A stretch of DNA of 19,761 bases from Arthrobacter sp. GTDB taxonomy: Bacteria; Actinomycetota; Actinomycetes; Actinomycetales; Micrococcaceae. The first letter of the stretch is position 1; each line of letters begins with the position of its first letter. Both the position numbers and the translations under genes were made by a program. Below, one piece after another: positions 1 through 7,400 of this stretch. The stretch is taken from contig JAGLBH010000010.1 in assembly GCA_018260285.1 (NCBI GenBank), positions 2,462 to 22,222 of the forward strand. Reading direction: 5' to 3'. The notes under the pieces were generated by a model. It did no database searches. It was not told where the DNA came from and saw only the letters and a program-made list of their open reading frames with translations.

Positions 1-3
1 GCC

Positions 4-32
4 GGGCGCGGCCCCGGGAAGGGACCGCGCCC
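4..32 (-). terminator. Hairpin after tal
   Basis: Bases 4-15 and 21-32 form a 12-bp G+C-rich stem with one C-A mismatch and a 5-nt loop, starting 10 bases beyond the tal stop. It fits an intrinsic terminator for the tkt-tal transcript. The left window edge hides any T-tract, so this rests on the stem alone. Confidence 0.5.
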
Positions 33-41
33 GCAGAGAGG

Positions 42-1157
42 CTACGCCTTGGCGGCGTCGAGCTCCTTCTGAAGGTTCTTCAGAAGATCTTCCCACGCTG
101 CCACGAACTTCTCGAGGCCCTCGACCTCAAGCTGGGTCACGACGTCGTTGTAGTCCACGCCTGCTGTGGCGACCGCGTCGAGCACGCCGTTGGCCTCCTC
201 GTAGGAGCCGCTGATCGTGTCCCCGGCCGTCTGGCCGTGGTCGGCGAGGGCGTTGAGGGTCTTCTCCGGCATGGTGTTGACGACGTTCGGAGCGGCGAGG
301 CCCGTCACGTAGAGGGTGTCCGGCAGGCTCGGGTCCTTGACGCCCGTCGAGGCCCAGAGTGGGCGCTGCTTGTTGGCTCCCTTGGACTCGAGGAGGGCCC
401 AGCGCTCGGTGGAGAATGCCTGCTCGTAGACCTGGTAGGCCAGCTGGGCGTTCGCGACGCCCGCCTTGCCCTTGAGGGCCTTGGCCTCGTCCGTGCCGAT
501 CGCCTCGAGGCGCTTGTCGATCTCCGTGTCCACGCGGGAGACGAAGAAGGAAGCGACGGAGTGGATCTTTGAGAGGTCCTTGCCTGCGGCGAGAGCCTTC
601 TCGAGGCCGAGCTGGTAGGCGTTGATGACCGCCCGGTAGCGCTCGATCGAGAAGATGAGGGTCACGTTGACGCTGATGCCGGCGGCGATCGTCTCGGCGA
701 TGGCCTCGAGGCCCTCGACGGTCGCGGGGATCTTGACGAGGATGTTCTCGCGGCCGATCTTCTCGGTGATCTTCTTGGCCTCAGCCTTGGTCGCCTCGGC
801 GTCGTGGGACGAGCGGGGATCCACCTCGATGGAGACGCGGCCGTCCGCCCCGTTGCTCGCGGCGAAAACATCCTTGAAGAGGTCGGCCGCATTCGCGACG
901 TCCTCCGTGGTGATCTCGAAGACCGCGTCCTCGACCGACGTGCCCGCGGCTGCGAGCTCCTTGACCTGCTCGGCGTAGGCCTCGCCGTCGGAGAGAGCCG
1001 CGGCGAAGATCGAGGGGTTCGTCGTCACGCCGACGACGTTCTTCGTGTCGATGAGCTCCTGGAGGCTGCCGGAGGTGAGGCGGGTGCGCGAGAGGTCGTC
1101 GAGCCAAATGGAGACGCCTGCGTCGGTGAGTGCCTGTGTGTTGGAATTCTGTGCCAT
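42..1157 (-). CDS. tal: Transaldolase
   Basis: Transfers dihydroxyacetone between sugar phosphates (sedoheptulose-7-P + glyceraldehyde-3-P to erythrose-4-P + fructose-6-P) in the cytosolic non-oxidative pentose phosphate pathway. The 371-aa product has the long actinobacterial form of the family (about 370 aa). Visible motifs are TTNPSIF (about residues 45-51) near the N-terminus, SIEVDPR (109-115), and [12 protein letters not shown], whose Lys142 is the expected Schiff-base lysine. A GTG start three codons upstream (1166) is possible, but the purine-rich GAAAGAAG stretch is well spaced only for the ATG at 1157. It lies 32 bases downstream of tkt on the same strand, so the two are almost certainly one transcript. 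Nothing looks damaged. Confidence 0.97.
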   Translation of the reverse strand: MAQNSNTQALTDAGVSIWLDDLSRTRLTSGSLQELIDTKNVVGVTTNPSIFAAALSDGEAYAEQVKELAAAGTSVEDAVFEITTEDVANAADLFKDVFAASNGADGRVSIEVDPRSSHDAEATKAEAKKITEKIGRENILVKIPATVEGLEAIAETIAAGISVNVTLIFSIERYRAVINAYQLGLEKALAAGKDLSKIHSVASFFVSRVDTEIDKRLEAIGTDEAKALKGKAGVANAQLAYQVYEQAFSTERWALLESKGANKQRPLWASTGVKDPSLPDTLYVTGLAAPNVVNTMPEKTLNALADHGQTAGDTISGSYEEANGVLDAVATAGVDYNDVVTQLEVEGLEKFVAAWEDLLKNLQKELDAAKA

Positions 1158-1189
1158 GGTGGTCACTTCTTTCAGTGGTGGGGCGTCAG

Positions 1190-3295
1190 TTACTTGGAGG
1201 CGGCTGCGATGGACTCGCGGGCCTTGTCCGCCACGTTCTCAGCGGTGAAGCCGTACTTCTTGAAGAGGTAGTCGGCCTCTGCGGACTCGCCGTAGTGCTC
1301 GAGGCTCACGGCGCGGCCGGCGTCGCCCAGGAACTTGTCCCAGGACATCGAGGACCCCGCCTCGACCGTGACGCGCGCCTTGACGCCCGCCGGGATGACG
1401 GACTCGCGGTAGTCCGCGTCCTGGCGCTTGAACCACTCCTGGGAGGGCATGGAGACGACGCGCGCCGCGATGCCCTCGGCCGCCAGGATCTCGCGAGCGC
1501 CGACGGCGTGCTGCACCTCGGAGCCGGTGGCGATGAGGAGGACGTCAGGGGCGACGTCGACCCCGTCGCGCTGAGCCTCCGCAAGGATGTACGCACCCTT
1601 GAGGACGCCCTCGGCGGAGGCGAACTTGCCCTCGCCGCGCTCGAAGACCGGGAGGTTCTGGCGGGAGAGGACGATGCCGCCCGGGCGGTCCGTCGTCTCG
1701 AGGAGGCCGCGCCAGGCGTAGGCGACCTCGTTGGCGTCGGCCGGGCGGACGACGTCGAGCCCCGGGATCGCGCGGAGCGAGGAGAGCTGCTCGACCGGCT
1801 GGTGGGTGGGGCCGTCTTCGCCGAGGCCGATCGAGTCGTGCGTCCAGACGTAGATCGACGGCACGCCCATGAGCGCCGAGAGGCGGATGGCCGGGCGCTG
1901 GTAGTCGGAGAAGATGAGGAAGGTGCCGGAGAAGGCGCGGGTCTTCGACGTCAGGACGATGCCGTTGACGATCGAGGCTGCCGCGTGCTCGCGGATGCCG
2001 AAGTGGAGGACGCGCCCGTAGGGGTTCGTGTCCCAGGTCTTTGTCGTGCGGGCGGCGGGGCCGAAGGACTTCTCGCCCTCGATGGTCGTGTTGTTCGAGC
2101 CCGCGAGGTCAGCAGAGCCGCCCCAGAGCTCGGGAAGCACGGGGCCGAGTGCGGTGAGGACCTTGCCGGACGCTGCACGGGTGGCGATGTCCCTGCCTGC
2201 CTCGAACTCGGGGAGGGCGTCGGTCCAGCCCTCTGGGAGCTCCCCGCTCTGGATGCGGTCGAAGAGGGCCTTGAGGTCGGCGTGCTGATCAGCCCAGGCA
2301 TCGAAGCGCTTCTGCCACTCCGCGTGGGCCTCCGCACCGCGCTGCTTGGCCTGGCGGCCGTGCTCGAGGATGTCGTCGGCGATGACGAAGGTCTCCTCCG
2401 GGTTGAAGCCGAGAACCTCCTTGAGGGCTTTGAGCTCCTCTGCGCCCAGAGCGGAGCCGTGGATCTTGCCCGTGTTCTGCTTGGTCGGGGAGGGCCAGCC
2501 GATGATCGTGCGCAGCGAGATGATCGAGGGGCGGTTCGTCTCGGCCTTGGCCGCGAGGATGGCGTTGTAGAGGGCGTCGACGTCCTCAACGTATTCGCCG
2601 GTCTCCGTGGTCCAGTCGATGCGCTGGGTGTGCCAGCCGTAGGCCTCATAGCGCTTGAGGACGTCCTCGCTGAAGGCGATGTTCGTGTCGTCCTCGATCG
2701 AGATGTTGTTGTCGTCATAGATGACGACGAGGTTGCCGAGCTCCTGGGCGCCGGCGATCGAGGAGGCCTCGCTCGTCACGCCCTCTTCGAGGTCGCCGTC
2801 AGAGGCGATGACATAGACGGTGTGGTCGAAGACGGACTCTCCGGCGGGGGTGGCAGAATCGTACATGCCGCGCGTGCGGCGCTGGGCCATGGCGAAGCCG
2901 ACAGAGCTGGCAAGGCCCTGGCCGAGGGGGCCCGTCGTCATCTCCACGCCCTTGGTGTGTCCGTACTCAGGGTGGCCGGGGGTGAGGGAGTCCGTGGCGC
3001 GCAGGCCCTTGAGGTCTTCGAGCTCGAGGCCGTAGCCAGCGAGGAAGAGCTGCAGGTAGAGGGTGAGGGAGGTATGGCCGGGGGAGAGGATGAACCGGTC
3101 GCGCCCTGCCCAGTGGGGGTCTGACGGGTCGTGGCGCATGATCTTCTGGAAAAGGAGGTAGGCAACCGGGGCGAGGCTGATGGCGGTGCCCGGGTGACCG
3201 CTCCCAACCTGCTCGACGGCGTCTGCGGCGAGGACACGGAGCGTGTCTACTGCGCGGCGGTCCTGCTCGGTCCATTCAAGGCTGTTCTCGGCCAT
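1190..3295 (-). CDS. tkt: Transketolase
   Basis: Thiamine-diphosphate enzyme that moves two-carbon ketol units between sugar phosphates; partner of the transaldolase downstream. The 701-aa product has the full family length. The substrate-binding GSGHPG motif is at about residues 31-36. The ThDP/metal motif runs from DGDLEEG (166-172) to the IYDDNN region (192-197). The pyrimidine domain contains [13 protein letters not shown], and the C-terminal domain is present. I place the start at the ATG at 3295 (MAENSLEW). An in-frame ATG at 3313 would add six residues, and its Shine-Dalgarno candidate is no better. It is divergent from ctaB across a roughly 300-bp spacer, as in other Actinobacteria. 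Confidence 0.97.
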   Translation of the reverse strand: MAENSLEWTEQDRRAVDTLRVLAADAVEQVGSGHPGTAISLAPVAYLLFQKIMRHDPSDPHWAGRDRFILSPGHTSLTLYLQLFLAGYGLELEDLKGLRATDSLTPGHPEYGHTKGVEMTTGPLGQGLASSVGFAMAQRRTRGMYDSATPAGESVFDHTVYVIASDGDLEEGVTSEASSIAGAQELGNLVVIYDDNNISIEDDTNIAFSEDVLKRYEAYGWHTQRIDWTTETGEYVEDVDALYNAILAAKAETNRPSIISLRTIIGWPSPTKQNTGKIHGSALGAEELKALKEVLGFNPEETFVIADDILEHGRQAKQRGAEAHAEWQKRFDAWADQHADLKALFDRIQSGELPEGWTDALPEFEAGRDIATRAASGKVLTALGPVLPELWGGSADLAGSNNTTIEGEKSFGPAARTTKTWDTNPYGRVLHFGIREHAAASIVNGIVLTSKTRAFSGTFLIFSDYQRPAIRLSALMGVPSIYVWTHDSIGLGEDGPTHQPVEQLSSLRAIPGLDVVRPADANEVAYAWRGLLETTDRPGGIVLSRQNLPVFERGEGKFASAEGVLKGAYILAEAQRDGVDVAPDVLLIATGSEVQHAVGAREILAAEGIAARVVSMPSQEWFKRQDADYRESVIPAGVKARVTVEAGSSMSWDKFLGDAGRAVSLEHYGESAEADYLFKKYGFTAENVADKARESIAAASK

Positions 3296-3598
3296 GTCTT
3301 TCGGTCCCTTCATCGGCGATCGGTCCTGCGACCCTCATGTCGTGGAGAACCCGAAAACGTCTCACATGATTCCCCTGACTGTTTCGAGTCTAGTGGGCGG
3401 GTCCGTGAGACCGCCATGAGGGGTTCGCCATGCGGAGAAGGGCGGCAGAGAGAGGCACACAGGCAGAGACTGAGGCAGAGATGGGCCTTTTGGACTCTCA
3501 ACGCGTAAACTAGAAGATGACTCAGTCTGTCCGTCGACGTCTTCTGCCATTTTCCTGTGGGGGATCCGGGCAGCAGCGCGACGAAAGGTAGCTTCAAC
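3296..3598. other. Divergent tkt / ctaB intergenic region
   Basis: About 300 bases between the two start codons, presumably holding back-to-back promoters. A -10-like TAAACT lies at about 3507-3512 on the plus strand, and a TAGACT-like hexamer near 3387-3392 can be read on the minus strand; neither has a convincing -35 partner. Three copies of GGCAGAGA occur at 3444-3451, 3462-3469 and 3474-3481. No gene seen. Confidence 0.45.
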
Positions 3599-4549
3599 GT
3601 GCACGTTGCGATCTCGCAGCCCACGAACTCACGTGTGGACGCAGTTTCCGAGCCCAAGTGGCGCCGGAAGCTCAAGGCCTACGTGTCTTTGACGAAGCCC
3701 CGTGTGGTCGAGCTTCTTCTCGTGACGACCCTTCCCACCATGATCTTCGCCCAGCGAGGGCTTCCCAATCCCTGGGTTCTCCTGGCCACGATGGTCGGCG
3801 GTGCCCTGGCTGCAGGAAGCGCCTCGGCGTTCAACTGCTACATCGACCGGGACATCGACCGGCTCATGAAGCGCACCGAGAATCGTCCGCTCGTCACGGG
3901 GGAGGTCTCCCCGCGCGAGGCCTACATCTTCGCCTCGATCCTCGGAGTCATCTCGATTGCGCTCCTCTGGTTCGGAGCCAACCCGCTGGCCGCCTGGCTG
4001 GGCGTGGGCGCGATCTTCTTCTACGTGGTCATCTACACGCTCATCCTCAAGCGCCGCACGGCCCAGAACATCATCTGGGGCGGAGCTGCGGGCTGCTTCC
4101 CGATCCTCATCGCCTGGGCAGCCGCCACGGGGACGATCGAGGTCGGAGCGTGGATCCTCTTCATGGTGGTCTTCCTCTGGACTCCGCCTCACTACTGGCC
4201 GCTGTCCATGAAGTACGGGGACGATTACAACAACGCCGACGTCCCGATGCTCGGCGCCTTTGCGAGCGGTCGGATTGTCTCCGCCCAGGTGGTCCTCTAC
4301 GCGTGGGCCACTGTGGTCTGCTCGCTCTTGCTCGTGCCTGCCGCCGGGGCCGGCTGGGTCTATGGCATCGGCGCGCTCGGATCGGGCGCCTGGTTCCTCT
4401 GGAAGTCTCATCGCCTCCGCCACCTGGCGGTCGAGGACCGCATGACGAACCGCTCTGCTATGAGCGTCTTCCACGGCTCGATCGTCTACCTCTCGATCCT
4501 CTTCCTGGCCCTCGGCCTGGACCCCCTCGTCGCCGCCCTCTTCGCCTGA
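3599..4549 (+). CDS. ctaB: Protoheme IX farnesyltransferase (heme O synthase)
   Basis: Membrane prenyltransferase that joins farnesyl diphosphate to protoheme IX, giving heme O for cytochrome aa3 oxidase. The 316-aa protein is largely hydrophobic helices. It shows both Asp-rich loops: [14 protein letters not shown] with ENRPLVTG (about residues 79-101) and [14 protein letters not shown] (about 207-219). The reading frame is open from a GTG at 3557, but that start lacks a ribosome-binding site. The GTG at 3599 has GAAAGG at 3583-3588 and gives the usual length, so I prefer it. ctaA, the next enzyme in the pathway, lies 2.85 kb downstream on the opposite strand, with accessory DNA between them. 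Confidence 0.95.
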   Translation: MHVAISQPTNSRVDAVSEPKWRRKLKAYVSLTKPRVVELLLVTTLPTMIFAQRGLPNPWVLLATMVGGALAAGSASAFNCYIDRDIDRLMKRTENRPLVTGEVSPREAYIFASILGVISIALLWFGANPLAAWLGVGAIFFYVVIYTLILKRRTAQNIIWGGAAGCFPILIAWAAATGTIEVGAWILFMVVFLWTPPHYWPLSMKYGDDYNNADVPMLGAFASGRIVSAQVVLYAWATVVCSLLLVPAAGAGWVYGIGALGSGAWFLWKSHRLRHLAVEDRMTNRSAMSVFHGSIVYLSILFLALGLDPLVAALFA

Positions 4550-4795
4550 CGGCACGGATCGAAGCCAGCCTCTTGCCGAGGCCGTGAAAGCGGGCTTCCG
4601 CATTCTCGTGAGGACTGCGAGACCCAAGATTATCGCTAATCAGATCAGTAGAAACACGCCTTTGGGTTCGTCATATTTCCTTCTCTTCGTCGGGTCCAGA
4701 ACAGGGACAACAATCCTGACGTAAACATAGTTAGTAATGCCTCAGGTCCGAGGGTGACATGGGCAAGCCGTCGGTGAGATCACTGGTTTTCTTGA
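4550..4795. other. Post-ctaB spacer, start of the accessory segment
   Basis: No gene recognised. A small stem (GCCTC, 5-nt loop, GAGGC) lies at about 4569-4583, just after the ctaB stop, but has no T-tract. Composition becomes visibly A+T-richer from about 4625, which I take as the approximate left border of the accessory segment. No terminal inverted repeat or direct duplication was found by eye. Confidence 0.4.
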
Positions 4796-5022
4796 ACTCA
4801 TCCAACCGGAGGGGGCAACATATTTCTACAATCCTTGAGGCTGGTTCACTCTCGCCAGACCGATGGCGGCTTGAACACGAATTTCGTGTACACCTATGAC
4901 GAGCTGGGGAATCGGTCACCCTGGACGTAGTGCCAGAATCCTATGGAGAACTCCCATGGAACGCACGGAACCAGCTGACGGCCCCCTTCTGGGAGTATGC
5001 TGGAGCAAGGAGCCGCGACTAG
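4796..5022 (+). pseudogene. C-terminal remnant of an RHS/YD-repeat protein, frameshifted
   Basis: A frame open from 4796 reads NFVYTYDELGNR at 4880-4915, a good match to the YD-repeat of RHS proteins. It then hits TAG at 4928. The frame shifted by one base continues from the same point as VTLDVVPESYGELPWNARNQ, then LTAP (about 4915-4986), where WNARNQLT resembles the (Y)DARNRLT element of RHS cores, and ends at TAG 5020-5022. The two pieces join smoothly if one base is missing or extra around 4912-4917. No start or long repeat array remains, so this is a scrap of a much larger gene. RHS proteins often carry variable toxic C-termini with small immunity genes behind them; no toxin domain is recognisable here. 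Confidence 0.6.
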
Positions 5023-5031
5023 GAGGATTAA

Positions 5032-5172
5032 ATGGAAGAAAATTTCAAGGATGCATTGAAAAAATCTAATACACCGGGATCAAAAGAGCACATCCTAGCA
5101 ACTTTCATGACGGCCGGCATTCTGCTTGTTGCTTCCGCCATTTTCGGGATTATCGAACTTATTTCCAGGTAA
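5032..5172 (+). CDS. Small single-pass membrane protein (46 aa), unknown
   Basis: A 46-codon ORF starting at an ATG with a near-perfect Shine-Dalgarno AGGAGG at 5021-5026 (5-base spacing). The protein has a charged N-terminal half (MEENFKDALKK, then a Lys/Glu/His patch) and one hydrophobic helix at about residues 24-43 (FMTAGILLVASAIFGIIELI), ending in SR. It begins nine bases after the stop of the RHS remnant, where an immunity gene would be expected. A short hydrophobic ORF follows. I do not recognise the family; the immunity role is only an inference from position. The A+T-rich codons differ from the core genome. Confidence 0.55.
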   Translation: MEENFKDALKKSNTPGSKEHILATFMTAGILLVASAIFGIIELISR

Positions 5173-5179
5173 TGAAACA

Positions 5180-5272
5180 TTGAATAAAAAACTGTTCATA
5201 ATATCATTAATTCAGGTCTCAGTTGCCTTGCTGATAATCTGGGGGGTGAGTATAATTTTTGGATCTAGATAA
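5180..5272 (+). CDS. Possible 30-aa hydrophobic peptide, TTG start
   Basis: A TTG-initiated frame of 30 codons encoding LNKKLFIISLIQVSVALLII plus a short tail ending in GSR: a basic N-terminus and one membrane helix. It starts 7 bases after the preceding small membrane ORF. That ORF's stop overlaps an ATG (TAATG at 5170-5174) which opens only M-K-H-stop, so the TTG may be served by reinitiation. Both peptides end in a hydrophobic run plus Ser-Arg, which could mean a degraded paralogous copy. No separate Shine-Dalgarno sequence is obvious. Coding status is uncertain. Confidence 0.3.
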   Translation: MNKKLFIISLIQVSVALLIIWGVSIIFGSR

Positions 5273-5312
5273 AAATATCTGAACCGAATAATTTTCTCTG
5301 AATCATCAAACC

Positions 5313-5337
5313 CGGTATTCGATCGGATGCCGTTTTT
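5313..5337 (+). terminator. Intrinsic terminator-like hairpin
   Basis: CGGTAT (5313-5318) pairs with ATGCCG (5327-5332) across an 8-nt loop, with one G-U pair, and is followed directly by TTTTT (5333-5337). It closes the plus-strand RHS/small-ORF unit just before the converging resolvase pseudogene. The stem is short. Confidence 0.45.
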
Positions 5338-5343
5338 ATTCAG

Positions 5344-5975
5344 TCAAGGGGGTAATCCCACAAATGGTGTGGTCCCTGATGATTTTTGCTCTGTACAACT
5401 CCCTTCCATACTTCGAAGTGACGTGTAAAAAGTCTTTCTGCTCACGCTGAGCGTCCATGCGGATTAAGCCTTGGGAGTCCCCATCTGAATTATCGCTTTG
5501 ACCTGCTCTATATCAGTATCCCAGAGCTTAATAACCTGCCATTGCTTCCCCCGCTTCTTGGAAAATGCGATCCCCTCAGCCTGATGTCTCCTGATCCTGC
5601 GCCGCTGAATATCCGCGAATGACGCAAGGGGCCCCAGAATCAACCCCTGCAGGGGCCCCGGACTTGCCCACGTTGACCCTTCCCAAGGCGAACTCCACCA
5701 CACACTCTTTACTGATGATCTTTGCCAAGGATAAAGTTAAAATCCCCGGTGTCGTGTCCCACACGGTCCATCGATGCGGCTCTGACTATGCCCCATCACG
5801 CACTTAGGAGATCAACGGCGCTACCCCTGTGCGCTGAGATCGGCCCGCCTGCTGATATCTTGCCCTGGAAGCCGCGATCATGCTCTCCAGTGGCCTTGAC
5901 CTGACGCTCCAGGTTCTGCTCGGTTGTCCTAACGCGAACGTAGGCCACAGTCTGTCCAGTCGCTTCTGAACCATT
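5344..5975 (-). pseudogene. Tn3-type serine resolvase (tnpR-like), inactivated
   Basis: Three stretches read from right to left cover a whole resolvase. The N-terminus (about 5970-5890) reads TGQTVAYVRVRTTEQNLERQ, where the family has YVRVST: the catalytic serine is Arg. Next comes RAASMDRVGHDTGDF, the ASMDRL(A/G)RDT helix, after an in-frame TGA. A TAA lies just before VVEFALGRVNVG (about 5695-5660), which is in another frame. A one-base shift in the GGGGCCCC run near 5650 leads into LILGPLASFADIQRRRIRR and QAEGIAFSKKRGK, colinear with the long E-helix. After MGTPKA, an in-frame TAA at 5464-5466 interrupts the frame, which then continues as LSVSRKTFYTSL, the helix-turn-helix. Serine replacement, nonsense codons and frameshifts together mean it is dead. 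No transposase or terminal inverted repeats were found nearby. Confidence 0.85.
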
Positions 5976-6195
5976 CCACCCTTCTGTCTATCGTGTCCGT
6001 TTAGTGTCCTGTCTGAAGCGATTACTCTAGAAGAGGTGGGCTCGTTTAAAGGGGGAAAACGTCCAGGGCAAGGGGTCGATCAACCCCGCTGTGGTTGTCC
6101 CGCAGCCCATCACGGAGGATCAGCCACTTAATGGGTGCTGCGTACCCTCCGCTCCGTGTCGTCCACGAGAACCGCTGAGATCAAGGAGGATCTCT
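5976..6195. other. Spacer between resolvase remnant and GIY-YIG leader
   Basis: No recognisable gene. Immediately upstream of the dead resolvase are several TGTCY motifs (5985, 5994, 6005, 6010). One of them, TGTCCGTTTA, resembles a half-site of Tn3-family res sequences. A small GGGGT/ACCCC stem occurs at 6072-6087. A plus-strand frame is open from 6091 and runs in phase into the leader ORF below, but its upstream part resembles nothing I know. Confidence 0.35.
6177..6194 (+). promoter_or_regulatory. Hairpin displaying the leader Shine-Dalgarno sequence
   Basis: GAGATC (6177-6182) and GATCTC (6189-6194) are perfect inverted repeats whose 6-nt loop is AAGGAG. The strong ribosome-binding site AAGGAGG of the leader ORF is thus mostly presented in a loop, 1 base before its TTG start. 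Functional meaning is inferred. Confidence 0.4.
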
Positions 6196-6273
6196 TTGAC
6201 AAATTTCTCCCATATTCAACAAGGCTACGATCATCCTTTCTCTCCTTCAAGAGCTGAAGGATCTCTGATATGA
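6196..6273 (+). CDS. 25-codon leader ORF (TTG start) coupled to the GIY-YIG gene
   Basis: TTG at 6196 sits 6 bases after AAGGAGG (6183-6189). The frame gives a 25-residue peptide beginning (M)TNFSHIQQGYDHPFS and ends at TGA 6271-6273. That stop overlaps the ATG of the nuclease gene in the classic ATGA arrangement. Translation to its end must run through the hairpin at 6243-6261 that hides the downstream ribosome-binding site, so it could work as a coupling or attenuating leader. The peptide has no recognisable domain. A longer reading of the same frame (from 6091) exists but lacks a ribosome-binding site. Confidence 0.4.
   Translation: MTNFSHIQQGYDHPFSPSRAEGSLI
6243..6261 (+). promoter_or_regulatory. 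Hairpin sequestering the GIY-YIG gene Shine-Dalgarno sequence
   Basis: TCCTTCA (6243-6249) pairs perfectly over 7 bp with TGAAGGA (6255-6261) across the loop AGAGC. The right arm contains GAAGGA, the only plausible ribosome-binding site for the ATG at 6270. A ribosome translating the leader ORF would melt it. Seen directly as sequence symmetry; the control mechanism is inferred. Confidence 0.45.
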
Positions 6274-7235
6274 CAGGGATAGGTCTTGATTTCACACGAT
6301 ATGAGGTCAACTCTCTCGGATCTCTCAGCGTCATTTTTGAGAAGGCATCCATCATCAGCGGAATTTACCGCCTGGACTTCTCTGATGGGAAGGCCTACAT
6401 CGGACAGAGCGTTAATCTGCAATCAAGGTTGAACACTCATAGAAGGAAATGGGCAGACAGGCTTGTCTGCTTCTCCTTTGCTCCTTGCCCGTCTGACAAG
6501 CTCAATGAGGCTGAGTTCGCCATGATCCAGCGTCTGGAGCGGGAAGGCATCAGCTTGGAGAACAAGCTCCTGGCCAGCAGACCCCAGGGGGCCGCGAACA
6601 TCTTTGTCACCACCAAGCATGGTCAGCCTCTGCCGCTTCCATGGGAGCGAGAGAGCCGTCCTGACGACGCCACCTGGGATCCAGCCGGTCCTTTCATGAT
6701 GAGCGCGTCTCAGGTGCGCAACTTTTACCGTCTGGCATCTGAACCGGAGTACCCTCAGGTCAAAGAAGCACTCCGCGCGGTGCTGGAGGAAGTCATGCCG
6801 GCTCCCAGGGCTACAGCTGGGGTTCTCTGGACCCTCACAGCGCTTCCGTCCACCGCCTCGATCCCTGGGTATCGCAGGCTATGCACGCTCAATGCTGGGA
6901 GGCTGGAGATTCTGTATCTGAGTCAAGGAAAACTAGGACAACAGCCCTTGGCTCGGTTGAACCTAGCATCACATTCTGACCGTAAGACCCTGGGACGACT
7001 GGAACACCTGGCAAGTCGCTACGGCTGTCACAGCATGGATTTTGTGCGCTATTCAGAGCAGACTCTCGTGTTGTCTTTACAGTGTCCTCTCGAGTCGTTG
7101 GCGCCGCTGATCAAGGCGCCACTTGTGGCTGATCTGGTCTATGAGCTTGTTGTCAGGCAGATGAGGATGGGAATGAATCCTTTGAGGAAGCATTTCAATA
7201 CGCTGCTTTTTGAGGACGTCTGGTCGGGGGCGTGA
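6270..7235 (+). CDS. GIY-YIG nuclease family protein
   Basis: A 321-aa protein with an N-terminal GIY-YIG endonuclease fold: SGIYRLDFSDGKAYIGQSVN (about residues 30-49; GIY 31-33, YIG 43-45). It is followed by Arg53 and His57 in SRLNTHRRKW and by an acidic helix LNEAEFAMIQRLE (78-90) that may supply the metal-binding glutamate. Residues from about 120 to the end form a larger domain I do not recognise; it begins after LPLPWERE, a stretch I associate with stand-alone actinobacterial GIY-YIG proteins. The nuclease motifs look intact, so DNA cleavage is plausible, but the substrate is unknown. It is not UvrC (no HhH or UvrB-binding parts) and no intron is visible. Base composition is lower in G+C than the core genes. 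It has its own leader and a hairpin terminator, making a self-contained cargo unit. Confidence 0.8.
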   Translation: MTGIGLDFTRYEVNSLGSLSVIFEKASIISGIYRLDFSDGKAYIGQSVNLQSRLNTHRRKWADRLVCFSFAPCPSDKLNEAEFAMIQRLEREGISLENKLLASRPQGAANIFVTTKHGQPLPLPWERESRPDDATWDPAGPFMMSASQVRNFYRLASEPEYPQVKEALRAVLEEVMPAPRATAGVLWTLTALPSTASIPGYRRLCTLNAGRLEILYLSQGKLGQQPLARLNLASHSDRKTLGRLEHLASRYGCHSMDFVRYSEQTLVLSLQCPLESLAPLIKAPLVADLVYELVVRQMRMGMNPLRKHFNTLLFEDVWSGA

Positions 7236-7272
7236 GATGCCTGTGGCGACCGGTGGGCCTGACTGACATACA

Positions 7273-7314
7273 GGAGGACCCCGATCTGCATCATCTGCCG
7301 ATCGGGGTCCTTCT
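7273..7314 (+). terminator. Strong hairpin after the GIY-YIG gene
   Basis: GGACCCCGATC (7276-7286) and GATCGGGGTCC (7300-7310) make a perfect 11-bp stem, extendable by 1-3 pairs, with a 13-nt loop, followed by TTCT. It is placed to end the nuclease transcript and possibly the converging ctaA transcript. The T-tract is weak on both strands. Confidence 0.65.
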
Positions 7315-7400
7315 GTGTGCCATCAGCCGCTGCGCGTGACCGCGTGAATCTCCAGCCCTCTCAGGCCTGCCCGCTCAGCACGAACAGAGGGGCCGCCGCC

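Noticed and set aside
1130..3124. A 664-codon plus-strand frame opposite tkt
   Set aside because: Antisense shadow of transketolase; no family features and no ribosome-binding site.
3629..4627. A 332-codon minus-strand frame opposite ctaB
   Set aside because: Very polar Arg/Asp/Glu-rich translation, the usual antisense image of a membrane protein gene.
5464..5703. A separate 79-aa hypothetical gene on the minus strand
   Set aside because: It is the middle-to-C-terminal part of the decayed resolvase, colinear with the E-helix, not an independent gene.
4550..6269. Complete transposon or integron in the insert
   Set aside because: No transposase, tyrosine integrase, terminal inverted repeats or target duplication could be found; only the resolvase fossil points to one.
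6128..6422. Minus-strand ORFs of 63-75 aa overlapping the GIY-YIG start
   Set aside because: No ribosome-binding site or recognisable domain, and they overlap a well-supported plus-strand gene.
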